A stretch of DNA of 27,825 bases from JAHFJU01 sp964354865. GTDB taxonomy: Bacteria; Patescibacteriota; Gracilibacteria; UBA1369; UM-FILTER-53-11. The notes beneath the pieces are model-generated. The model saw nothing but the letters and a program-made list of their open reading frames with translations. It was not told the DNA's origin and searched no databases. The stretch's first letter is position 1, and every line of letters begins with the position of its first letter. The position numbers and the translations under genes were made by a program. The stretch is from contig CAYHBN010000011.1 in NCBI GenBank assembly GCA_964354865.1, positions 1 to 27,825 on the forward strand. Direction: 5' to 3'. This document shows, in pieces, positions 8,800 through 16,367 of the stretch.

Positions 8800-9897
8800 A
8801 TGAACATTAACCATTTAGCTTTAGCAGGAGCCCTCGCAGCGTCACCTGCACTCGGCGCTCAACCTACTCAAGTAGAGACAGGACAAGCAGCAGCGGCACA
8901 ACCTGACGAGGCAGCAGAAAAAGTCAGAGATATATCTGTAAAGCTCCAAGCTGCTCTATTGGGAAATGAAAAAACTCCGCAAAAACTCTCTCAAGAAAAA
9001 GTTGCTGGAGCGGTGGACTTTTTAGCCACTCATCGCTTAGAAGCAACTCAAATTATTGACGGACTAAAACGTATAGAGGCTGCTAGCAGCAGAGAAGCGG
9101 TGAGAGCGGCTATTAAGGCTCAACTGATGAATGATGAGAACAAAACTAGTAGGACAAAGGTTCTCTTTGAAAGCGGGTATCTCACTCCCGAAGATGCAAC
9201 GCAGGTACGCGCGTTGTTTTTTGCATTGGTAAAAGAATCAACAGGCAAAAAGCCAGCTGAAAGTATTAATCTATATTACCTTGATGGCATGAGCATTTTA
9301 GGGCCCATAATTGGCGCTCAAGATGTAGCACCTTATATAGAAGATGGTGTTCAGAATCTAATAGCATTGGGAGAGTATGACCATGTTTTACGGGCAGCAA
9401 AATCGTATGGGAAATTTATTTCTCCTTATAAAATGAAGCATTTTTTAAATACTGCGATTGCGAAGATAGAAGAATCAGGCAATCTATGGCCGCTTTCCGA
9501 TACTCTTGATCAGTACGGAGACTTTTTTGACCAGGATGAAATCAAGCAAATTATTGCCCGTATATTGCCAAAGCTAGGCACCGTCACGTTACTACAAAAT
9601 GCGCAAAAGATAGCCCGCTATGCAGCGCCAGAACAACTGGAAGATAAATTAGTGAATGCACTATCTGGTCTGGATGGCGATCGTCCTGACCGTCCAACGA
9701 TGGTCGCCTTTTATCATAATTATCGCCCTTTTATTTCAGAGGAAAGATTTTCTAACCTCTTAGCAAACAAGAGCTGGACCGCAGAAGATTTCAACAGGGA
9801 TGTAGCGCGTAAGGATTCAGAGAGGGCTGAAGAAGCTCTTCTGGAAACAGAAAGACGTACTCAGAGATTGAGCCAGTTCGAAGCGTTTTTCAAGTAA
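8800..9897 (+). CDS. Secreted helical protein (hypothetical)
   Basis: It has 365 residues. The N-terminus MNINHLALAGALAASPALGA is a short hydrophobic signal with a probable signal-peptidase I site after ALGA, although the n-region lacks Lys or Arg. The rest is predicted almost wholly helical with repeated hydrophobic pairs, suggesting a HEAT- or ARM-like solenoid. No catalytic motif is visible. The C-terminal ~40 residues are charged and coil-like (DSERAEEALLETERRTQRLS). It is driven by the strong promoter at 8741 and faces the lipoprotein gene across a 121-nt divergent promoter region, so co-regulation is likely. I do not recognise the family. Confidence 0.75.
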   Translation: MNINHLALAGALAASPALGAQPTQVETGQAAAAQPDEAAEKVRDISVKLQAALLGNEKTPQKLSQEKVAGAVDFLATHRLEATQIIDGLKRIEAASSREAVRAAIKAQLMNDENKTSRTKVLFESGYLTPEDATQVRALFFALVKESTGKKPAESINLYYLDGMSILGPIIGAQDVAPYIEDGVQNLIALGEYDHVLRAAKSYGKFISPYKMKHFLNTAIAKIEESGNLWPLSDTLDQYGDFFDQDEIKQIIARILPKLGTVTLLQNAQKIARYAAPEQLEDKLVNALSGLDGDRPDRPTMVAFYHNYRPFISEERFSNLLANKSWTAEDFNRDVARKDSERAEEALLETERRTQRLSQFEAFFK

Positions 9898-10043
9898 AAT
9901 CTGCCACCAGCAAACAAACACAAATTTTCGGCGACAGATCTTCAAAAAATCGACTACCGCGAAAAGTGTCATTTACAGATGGCGTACTAATTTTTATCCA
10001 GCCCTGCTAGAAACTCAACAGTTTTCCAATCTGTTCTGAAATC

Positions 10044-11660
10044 TCAATGTTTCCGCACCTTCTCCGTTACCCCAAAGCCAAGTGTCCCCCCGAACATAAG
10101 TCTGGTTTGTGCGTCAAGAGGAGGGAGTGCGCCGTACACGAGCGTGACGAGTGGTAGTAATATCCAAGATAAAACGGCTAACCCCTTGCGAAGTGTCGAA
10201 AAACGGCCCGGTGGTTTTGGCAGTGAGAGGAGTGAAATAAACATGTAGCAAATAATTCCCACGAGCATCACGTTGAACATGATGGTGAGCGATGCGCCTA
10301 CGTTATACGCGAACAGTGAGCGTGCAAATACGGGGTCAATGACTGAGGGAATAAACATGTTTAAGAGGAGTATGATGGGTCCCGTTGCCCACATTATTTG
10401 CTGATAGAAAAGCTCAAAAGCCTTCATGTATGTTCTAAAGTACGGCATTTTAACTTTATTTTTTCGGTTCTCGCTCAAGGTGTGAAAAATAAAAGCCATC
10501 ACCGACGCAGCCCATGCCCAGCGACGTAGTTGTTTATACTGCCCAACCAAGCTCGTAAAATATGTTTTATTCTGCAGCGCATCTTGGTATACGGGAATAA
10601 AAATCGGCACAATTTTATAGTTTCCCCGATAGTGAAAATATGTTCGCCAGTATTGGTGAAGGTCTTCAATAACCGTTGTCTTAGACCAAAAATCAACTTC
10701 GATAAGATTTTGCAAACTGACCGAATATGCCGAAGCGGTAAAAAGTCGTTCGCGCTCACCCGACTCAGATAAATACCAAAAAGAGTTTGCGAGTGACACG
10801 AGGCGATTGGTAAATGGAATTTCCCAAATATTATTGTGAAAAAATGCGAGGGGTTGAAAGCTCACTCGAAGTCGATCGTGTTCCATTAAATAATGGTAGG
10901 TAACAATTTTGAAATAATCTTTGTGAGGCGCGTTGTCGGCGTCGAGTGTTGTGAGTAATACGTTGCGTGGATCAATACCTTCTTCGATCAATTGGTCGGC
11001 CACCTGTGCACATGCATAACTAATGTTGCCGCCTTTTGCAGGGATTTCATTTGGTAAATCTTTCGGGTGCATGATTGCGATAAAACGACCAAAGGTGTTC
11101 CCGTATTTTTCTTTCAAAATGCGGGTGTTTTCAAGCGCACGCGCCTCGTCACGTTCTTCAGTTGCGAGCACAAAAATAATTTTATCGTGAGGGTAGTCAA
11201 CCTTTGCAAGCCCTGAAATTGAGGCATCGAGAATGTCGATCTCTTCTTTATAGGTAGCCATGAGAACGAGGTGGTAGACATTGTCCCAGTGGACAAAAGT
11301 ACCTTCATTTTTGAGCGCCTTAATGTTGTGGGCGGTTTTGAGCACAAACTCTTTATCGGCGCTTCCTTTTTTATTTCCATCTATATACGGAGTGAGGTCG
11401 TCTTGTGAAGGAGGACTGCTACTGAAAAAACTCAGCAAAAAATCCCAGTTAATTTTTTCGTAGGTTTTGTATCGGTAATAACTTTGAAGAAGAAATATCG
11501 TGGATTTAATACTGCGGAAAAACCATAACATTACATACAGCATAATGAATATCGCCACCGCCTTTGGAGCTACAAATGAGAGGAAAAATGGAGCAATGAG
11601 GACTGTCCACGAAATGATGCCGGGGAGTTTTTCGTAAAAGCGAATAGAACGCGGTTTCAT
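10044..11660 (-). CDS. Membrane glycosyltransferase, family 2 (cellulose-synthase-like)
   Basis: The likely start is the ATG at 11660 (538 residues). The frame can be extended to a GTG at 11696, inside the upstream gene. Two membrane segments near the N-terminus are followed by a GT-A domain opening with HLVLMATYKEE, with the metal-binding DAD in TLDADN (~240) and the acceptor-site motif QLRRW (~376). About four membrane segments complete the C-terminus. This layout is that of processive family 2 transferases, which use a nucleotide-sugar and pass the product across the membrane. The product is not predictable. It lies 19 nt behind a phosphomannomutase-type gene that could supply its sugar precursor. 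Confidence 0.88.
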   Translation of the reverse strand: MKPRSIRFYEKLPGIISWTVLIAPFFLSFVAPKAVAIFIMLYVMLWFFRSIKSTIFLLQSYYRYKTYEKINWDFLLSFFSSSPPSQDDLTPYIDGNKKGSADKEFVLKTAHNIKALKNEGTFVHWDNVYHLVLMATYKEEIDILDASISGLAKVDYPHDKIIFVLATEERDEARALENTRILKEKYGNTFGRFIAIMHPKDLPNEIPAKGGNISYACAQVADQLIEEGIDPRNVLLTTLDADNAPHKDYFKIVTYHYLMEHDRLRVSFQPLAFFHNNIWEIPFTNRLVSLANSFWYLSESGERERLFTASAYSVSLQNLIEVDFWSKTTVIEDLHQYWRTYFHYRGNYKIVPIFIPVYQDALQNKTYFTSLVGQYKQLRRWAWAASVMAFIFHTLSENRKNKVKMPYFRTYMKAFELFYQQIMWATGPIILLLNMFIPSVIDPVFARSLFAYNVGASLTIMFNVMLVGIICYMFISLLSLPKPPGRFSTLRKGLAVLSWILLPLVTLVYGALPPLDAQTRLMFGGTLGFGVTEKVRKH

Positions 11661-11679
11661 AGTATAGGTAAGTACGAGC

Positions 11680-13080
11680 CTAAATTTCGATATCACGAAG
11701 ATCGACTTCTGGATATTCTTTCAATTTATCGAAGAGCATCAATTTCGCCATCTTTAATCGTTTTTCTTCGCGCGCCTCAAATCGTAACGTCAAATTAGGG
11801 CTTGTGTTAGAGGCGCGAACCGCACCCCATGCCCCCTCACCAAAATCCACCCACACGCCATCGATCGTAATGCACGGATACCTTTTTACAAAAAATGTCG
11901 TCATGTCTTCGACTATTCTAAATTTTGAAACATCGGGGCAGGGAACTTTGTATTCAGGAGTGGTGAGAACGTTCGGAAGCCCTTCAAAGAAAGTTGAGAA
12001 TGGTTTTCCGCTTGTACTGACGAGCTCAATAAAACGACATGCGGCATACATACCATCGTCAAAACCAAACCAGCGATCGCCGATAAAAATATGACCAGAG
12101 GTCTCGCCGCCAAGCGGCGACTTCAACTGCGCCATTTTATTTTCAATAAATGAATGCCCTGTTTTGTAGCGAATAGGTTTGCCGCCGTGCGCACGAATGT
12201 CGTCTTCTAAAACCTTCGATGACTTAATATCAAATACAATCGACGCACCTTTGTAGTCCTTTAAAATCGAGCGGGCGAGGGGAATTAACAGATAGTCCGC
12301 GTGATGAAATTGTCCTTTCTCGTCTATAACACCCACGCGGTCGCCGTCGCCGTCAAAGCCGATTCCCAAATCTGCACCAACCTCTAACACTTTCTCCATT
12401 ACATCTTTTAAATTTTTCTCGCTCTCAGGGTTTGCCTCGTGATTTGGGAATGTTCCGTCGAGTTCGCAGTGCAACTCGACAACCTCATGGCCAAGTTCGC
12501 GAAGCAATCGTGGGCCAAAAATTCCCGTAATTCCGTTACCCGCATCGACGACAATTTTGAGCGGTTTGCCCTTTTTAATAACGCTTTTTACGTATCGAAT
12601 ATAGTCGGCAAAAATTTCTCGTGAGTGAAGTTCTCCTTTTCCGTTTGTAAAATTTTCCTCTTCACAAATCTTCAAAATTTCTTGCAACTCAGAACCACAA
12701 ATCGAATGAGCATTCTTCGCCACCAATTTTACGCCATTATATTCCTTCGGATTATGGCTTGCCGTAATGTTTACACCGCCATCGTACTCATCGTAATAAC
12801 TCGTCGCAAAATACACGAGCGGAGACGTCGCATGACCGATGCTCGTGACATGACATCCAGTGGTGAGCATGCCCGAAATAAACGATTCAAAGAGCGAGTC
12901 GCTCGAAAGTCGATTGTCTTTTCCCACCACAATCCTCTTGCCGTATTTTTTCTGCATGTAGGTACCAACCGCTTGGCCAAGGCAATACATCGAGTCAGGA
13001 GTCAGGTCTGGGCTGTGAAAATCGCTATCGGCAATACCACGAATATCGTAAGCGCGGAAAATCAACGGGTTTATGTTCAT
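11680..13080 (-). CDS. Phosphomannomutase/phosphoglucomutase
   Basis: The enzyme interconverts hexose-6- and hexose-1-phosphates on the way to nucleotide-sugars. From the ATG at 13080 it has 466 residues. Motifs in order: FRAYDIRG at the N-terminus, the phosphoserine loop NITASHNPKEYNG (Ser ~108), the Mg loop GFDGDGDRVG (~250), and the sugar-specificity loop GGETSGH. The frame extends upstream to 13128 but only within nadM. The ATG at 13080 overlaps the nadM stop as ATGA, pointing to translational coupling. Whether mannose or glucose is preferred cannot be told. It sits between NAD genes and a glycosyltransferase in one same-strand cluster. Confidence 0.93.
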   Translation of the reverse strand: MNINPLIFRAYDIRGIADSDFHSPDLTPDSMYCLGQAVGTYMQKKYGKRIVVGKDNRLSSDSLFESFISGMLTTGCHVTSIGHATSPLVYFATSYYDEYDGGVNITASHNPKEYNGVKLVAKNAHSICGSELQEILKICEEENFTNGKGELHSREIFADYIRYVKSVIKKGKPLKIVVDAGNGITGIFGPRLLRELGHEVVELHCELDGTFPNHEANPESEKNLKDVMEKVLEVGADLGIGFDGDGDRVGVIDEKGQFHHADYLLIPLARSILKDYKGASIVFDIKSSKVLEDDIRAHGGKPIRYKTGHSFIENKMAQLKSPLGGETSGHIFIGDRWFGFDDGMYAACRFIELVSTSGKPFSTFFEGLPNVLTTPEYKVPCPDVSKFRIVEDMTTFFVKRYPCITIDGVWVDFGEGAWGAVRASNTSPNLTLRFEAREEKRLKMAKLMLFDKLKEYPEVDLRDIEI

Positions 13081-13589
13081 AGAGAAGTTATTAATTCTGC
13101 TACAGATTTTGGAACCATCCACTGCCAATCATCACCATTCATTATTTTATTACGTACGTCAGTGGCACTTACCTCGATGTTTTTTTTGAGGTCTTCTACC
13201 GGGTGCGAACTATACTGCGTGAAAAGGGCTTTCGTCAAGGGAGAACCGGTATACACGGAGCCGAAATTTGCGGTCTTTGCAGAATCTCGCCGCTGCTCGC
13301 CCGCAACAGTTGCTTCAACGTGCGCCGGCCACTTTGGGTTGTCGTTTATATCGGGAACTTCGACGATGGTGTAGCGACCCTCGTATTCGGAAAAACTGCT
13401 CAGCGCCGCTTGTATAAAACGCGCGCGCACTTCGGCGGTATACGGATTCCCTTCAGTGCCGCTGACATTTGAGCTGCCAATCGCAATAATCACTTTTTCT
13501 TCACGCGCAAAAATCTGCTTAAGGGCATCGAGGTGGCCGTTATGAAACGGCTGAAAGCGGCCGATGAAAAGAGAGGGAAGAGCGGAAAT
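13077..13589 (-). CDS. nadM: Archaeal-type nicotinamide-nucleotide adenylyltransferase, apparent ATT start
   Basis: It joins NMN and ATP to give NAD. An annotation that requires a normal start codon would begin at the GTG at 13493 and lose the active site. Reading upstream in the same frame gives LFIGRFQPFHNGHL, the nucleotide-binding signature with its two catalytic His, directly joined to VIIAIGSSNVS. Near the C-terminus VSATDVRNKI matches the family's second nucleotide motif, followed by WMVPKSV. No ATG, GTG or TTG occurs in this frame between the signature and the stop at 13695-13697. An ATT at 13589 would give 170 residues beginning (M)SALPSLFIGRF, the usual length and start position for archaeal NadM. 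The leader is a pyrimidine tract without a Shine-Dalgarno sequence. A sequencing error at the start codon is the main alternative. Confidence 0.85.
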   Translation of the reverse strand: MSALPSLFIGRFQPFHNGHLDALKQIFAREEKVIIAIGSSNVSGTEGNPYTAEVRARFIQAALSSFSEYEGRYTIVEVPDINDNPKWPAHVEATVAGEQRRDSAKTANFGSVYTGSPLTKALFTQYSSHPVEDLKKNIEVSATDVRNKIMNGDDWQWMVPKSVAELITSL

Positions 13590-13631
13590 AGATGGAAAAG
13601 AAGAGAATAGAGGAAAGAGGGGAAGAGAAAG
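13566..13631. repeat. Polypurine/polypyrimidine tract
   Basis: 62 of 66 bases are purines on the + strand. It lies between the nadE stop (13640) and the nadM signature, so it forms the pyrimidine-rich leader of nadM on the transcribed side. A ribosome-binding purine motif is impossible there. Confidence 0.9.
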
Positions 13632-13639
13632 TTTACCCC

Positions 13640-14416
13640 CTAAATGCTGATTGAAGGCGGCATCGCGCGCTTGTGCTCGCTCGCCTTGTGGCGTCTAAAG
13701 ACGAGTCGAACATGTTGCTCAGGCAATCCAACAGCTAAACACGCCTCTTCGCCGTCTTCGATGTTTACCAATACTTGATCCATATCGATGTAGAGCGCGC
13801 CCATTTCTTCTTCGTCGGTTTGGCCTGGTGCCAACTCGGCAGTTGGTTTTTTATTTACAATTTCGAGTGGGAGTCCAACGTGGTCGGCAAGCGCAATAAC
13901 CTCAGTTTTCAAGAGTTCGCCAATGACCTCGACGTCGGCGGCCATGTCTCCATATTTTGTGCCGTATCCTAATAACATTTCGCTTTTATTCGATGTTCCC
14001 AAAACTAATGCATTCTCGGTATTTGCGTAGCTGTAGAGCAAAACGGCTCGTACACGCGCCTTCGTATTCATCTGCGCCAAACGACTTGGCTTCCATGGAG
14101 CGGTATTAAAATCCTGTAACAAGCCATTAATCGCAATTTGATAATTTTTTACACCAAAAAACGCACACATCATTTTCGCATGCTCAATATTTGTCGAGTG
14201 AGTAAGGCCAATTTCGGGCATCATGATCGCGGTCACATTCTCGGGACCAAGCGCATCAACAGCGATTTTCAAAGTGAGGGCAGAGTCGACACCACCAGAC
14301 AAACCAAGCACTGCTTTGTGAATACCTTGTTTCATGCAAAAAGCGCGCAAACCCTCAACGAGTGAGCGGTGCATTTGTTCAAGCTGAGGAACGGTCGGAT
14401 GACTGAATTGTTTCAT
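13640..14416 (-). CDS. nadE: NH3-dependent NAD+ synthetase
   Basis: It amidates nicotinate adenine dinucleotide to NAD using ATP and ammonia. The 258-residue length fits the ammonia-dependent form; the N-terminal glutaminase domain of the long form is absent. The ATP-pyrophosphatase loop LGLSGGVDSA lies at residues 38-46. Further family motifs are NTKARVRA, LGTSNKSE, GYGTKYGDMAADVEVIG and the C-terminal SEHKRAMPP. The ATG at 14416 follows a TAAACT hexamer by 9 nt. It is followed by nadM, so the last NAD steps are encoded together, even though NadE works on the deamido dinucleotide and archaeal-type NadM usually prefers NMN. Confidence 0.96.
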   Translation of the reverse strand: MKQFSHPTVPQLEQMHRSLVEGLRAFCMKQGIHKAVLGLSGGVDSALTLKIAVDALGPENVTAIMMPEIGLTHSTNIEHAKMMCAFFGVKNYQIAINGLLQDFNTAPWKPSRLAQMNTKARVRAVLLYSYANTENALVLGTSNKSEMLLGYGTKYGDMAADVEVIGELLKTEVIALADHVGLPLEIVNKKPTAELAPGQTDEEEMGALYIDMDQVLVNIEDGEEACLAVGLPEQHVRLVFRRHKASEHKRAMPPSISI

Positions 14417-14425
14417 ATTGGCGGC

Positions 14426-14454
14426 AGTTTACCTGAACTTGAACAAAAGGTGAA
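14426..14454 (-). promoter_or_regulatory. Candidate nadE promoter
   Basis: On the minus strand: TTCACC (14454-14449), a 17-nt spacer and TAAACT (14431-14426), ending 9 nt before the nadE ATG. It would give a leaderless or near-leaderless mRNA. Confidence 0.4.
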
Positions 14455-14456
14455 TA

Positions 14457-14639
14457 TCAGGCTAGGGGGTGTTTTTCACCGGGGATTTTTTTATGCCCGT
14501 TCAAAGTGGACTGATTGAGTTTTTTAAGCTCTCTGCGCGAGTATAAATCAGGTTCATCGTTAAGAAAATCAAAACTTGGTGATTGTACATTGATTTCCGT
14601 AACGGGGATTTTTTCCTGTAGCTGTAATTTTTTAGTCAT
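14457..14639 (-). CDS. Small hypothetical protein, 60 residues
   Basis: A charged, Leu/Lys/Glu-rich short protein starting MTKKLQLQEKIPVTE, with a possible helix at DLYSRRELKKLN. It lies 17 nt after the HNH gene stop and 40 nt before nadE on the same strand, filling an otherwise empty gap. No family is recognised and there is no Shine-Dalgarno sequence. It could be a chance frame. Its support is its position and its normal amino-acid composition. Confidence 0.4.
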   Translation of the reverse strand: MTKKLQLQEKIPVTEINVQSPSFDFLNDEPDLYSRRELKKLNQSTLNGHKKIPGEKHPLA

Positions 14640-14656
14640 AAGTTTACACAGTTATA

Positions 14657-15613
14657 TTACATCAATGCCTTCAGTCGATATTTTCGATACAGCACGTCAG
14701 CTAGAGAATTTTTTGTTGAAGGATTTTTTACGACTGCCATTCTCCACTCGCATGAGATTTGTTGTTCATTTACGATGAGGTTGTTATGCGCGAACTCGTG
14801 GTGCACCTTGCATAAAAGGATAATTGATTTATGACTTTTGCTCTCACTGTAGCGGTCGGTATGATGAATAACCGCGTAGGGTAAGTTGCAGTTTGGGTAA
14901 CTACATCTGCCGTTTGTTCGGGCGATGACTTCGCGTTTTTGTGGGGCGTGAATATAACGAGTTACTGGTATTTCGTCGATATCACCGGTGAAATTTTCTG
15001 TAACAGTTTGCTTTATTTTTTTCGTTTTTTCGTTAGCCGCATTCGTCGCCTCGAGAACTAACTTAATAAATTTTGAATCGCTCAAATGTTTACCGAACTT
15101 CGCCTTGAGCTTCATAAACAGAAAGCTCGCATCGGCATCGAGCTCAATTTTCTTGAGCGTTGGTACCGCGCTGCAATGCTGTTTTTGCTCGTCGCCGAAA
15201 AGCCCCACGTTTTGTTCAGTTGTTCTACCTGACTTTTTCGCAGCCCGTTCCTCTTTCGACATAGTTTGAGTCGCCGTTTTACTCATATTCAAAACCTTTT
15301 CGGCGTAGTTTTTGTCTGTTTCTGGTGTTGCAAGTTTTGCGACCATTGCCACTTTATGGACTCCTGCGGTCTCGATAGCGGCTCTCAAATATGGCTTGTC
15401 TTTAAGTAGTGGCTCGATTTTTAGGCGTTTCATCACGGTTGTTGGCGCAATATCACCGAATTTGCCGCAATATTCAATGATCGATCCCGCATATTTTTTC
15501 CAAATGCCGCTCTCGTAAATATCAGGCAGAATCGCCAACATTTTGTTTTTCAGCGAGAGCCGTATTCGTCCAAACTTAATAAATTCGTAGTGGAGTTGTT
15601 GTGCAATATTCAT
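14657..15613 (-). CDS. HNH-domain endonuclease-like protein
   Basis: It has 318 residues. The N-terminal ~120 residues are helical and contain KVAMVAKLATPET, a segment resembling the helical domain found in front of HNH nucleases of the DUF222-like type. A Lys-rich middle follows. The nuclease domain at about residues 225-290 has NGRCSYPNCN, VIHHTDRYS and LLCKVHHEFAHNN: paired cysteines and histidines of a zinc-bound beta-beta-alpha-metal fold with the catalytic His pair intact. Such genes are often mobile or belong to defence or competence loci, but no partner methylase or restriction subunit is nearby. Its role is unknown. It heads the same-strand cluster that continues into nadE. Confidence 0.8.
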   Translation of the reverse strand: MNIAQQLHYEFIKFGRIRLSLKNKMLAILPDIYESGIWKKYAGSIIEYCGKFGDIAPTTVMKRLKIEPLLKDKPYLRAAIETAGVHKVAMVAKLATPETDKNYAEKVLNMSKTATQTMSKEERAAKKSGRTTEQNVGLFGDEQKQHCSAVPTLKKIELDADASFLFMKLKAKFGKHLSDSKFIKLVLEATNAANEKTKKIKQTVTENFTGDIDEIPVTRYIHAPQKREVIARTNGRCSYPNCNLPYAVIHHTDRYSESKSHKSIILLCKVHHEFAHNNLIVNEQQISCEWRMAVVKNPSTKNSLADVLYRKYRLKALM

Positions 15614-15687
15614 AGTGATTTTAGTTAAGGATTCGATGTCAAAATCCTCTCAAAAATTACTATCAAGAACAAGGCATTTTTGGCTCT

Positions 15688-15696
15688 CTTATAGCA
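15688..15696 (-). promoter_or_regulatory. Possible extended -10 upstream of the HNH gene
   Basis: On the minus strand, TGC followed by TATAAG, about 75 nt before the ATG at 15613. A separate TTGACA lies closer (15642-15637), but without a good -10 at the right distance. Confidence 0.3.
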
Positions 15697-15857
15697 TTTT
15701 AACATGTTTTTCACGCAAAAATTAGCACCCCGATTTTACCCCTCATTCAAGCCGTAAATTGATTTCGCATTTCGTATAAAAAAGTGCGTCAAGTTGAAGT
15801 TTTTCGGCTGCATTATTTAGAGCCAATTCTTTTATAAAAATATCCTGACTAATAATT

Positions 15858-15871
15858 TTTCACCGGTGAAA
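15858..15871. repeat. 14-bp perfect palindrome TTTCACCGGTGAAA
   Basis: It lies 17 nt beyond the smpB stop and 245 nt upstream of the HNH start. Its CACCGGTGAAATTT part recurs inside the HNH gene (14983-14996), and its TTCACCGGTGAA part in msrB (22515-22526). No T-run follows, so it is not a standard terminator. Confidence 0.6.
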
Positions 15872-15888
15872 TTTGAGCCCACCCACAA

Positions 15889-16353
15889 CTATCGGTATTT
15901 TACCTTCTGTTCCACATCTCTCGTCACTGCTCGTTCTCGCAGCACCTCGCGCTTATCGTGTTGTTTTCGACCACGGCAAACGCCGATCGTCAACTTAATC
16001 AGATTGCCTTTGGTGTACACCTCGAGGGGAATAACGGTAAGTCCTTTTTGCGATAGAAAATCGGCTACTTCTTCGATCTGTTTTTTGTTCAGTAGGATTA
16101 TGCGCGAGTGCGTTGGGTCGAAGCTGGCGTCTGGTGAATTTTTATACTCCGAAATATGCATATTCACGACCATCGCCCGGCCACCGATAATTTGAATATA
16201 GCTGCCTTTCAGCTGTAATTTTTTCGCACGAATCGACTTTACCTCGGGACCGGTTAACACAATACCCGCCTCGTATTTTTCGGTAATCTCATAATCAAAA
16301 AACGCTTTTTTATTCTTTGCAATCAGTATGAGTTCAGGAGTTTTTGGGCGCAT
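15889..16353 (-). CDS. smpB: SsrA-binding protein SmpB
   Basis: SmpB delivers tmRNA to ribosomes stalled on mRNAs without stop codons. The 154-residue length is typical. It shows the family core: NKKAFFDYEI near the N-terminus, YEAGIVLTGPEVKSIR, LKGSYIQI, and the C-terminal KQHDKRE, whose basic tail enters the empty mRNA channel. It begins 14 nt after the aquaporin gene on the same strand, so it is probably transcribed with it. The tmRNA gene itself is not in the window. Confidence 0.97.
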   Translation of the reverse strand: MRPKTPELILIAKNKKAFFDYEITEKYEAGIVLTGPEVKSIRAKKLQLKGSYIQIIGGRAMVVNMHISEYKNSPDASFDPTHSRIILLNKKQIEEVADFLSQKGLTVIPLEVYTKGNLIKLTIGVCRGRKQHDKREVLRERAVTRDVEQKVKYR

Positions 16354-16367
16354 GGATTAGGTCTTTC

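Noticed and set aside
9898..10043. Terminator or small RNA between the secreted protein and the glycosyltransferase
   Set aside because: Only a weak AACAG/CTGTT pair was found near 10017-10037. No convincing signal on either strand.
12625..13374. Plus-strand 249-codon frame opposite the mutase and nadM
   Set aside because: The minus strand carries unmistakable catalytic motifs of both enzymes. The plus frame is a shadow.
13640..13697. Programmed -1 frameshift joining NadE and NadM
   Set aside because: The frames are compatible, but NadE ends at its normal C-terminus and no slippery heptamer or downstream structure is evident.
15858..15871. Palindrome after smpB as an intrinsic terminator
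   Set aside because: The stem is perfect but has no loop and no T-run on the smpB side.
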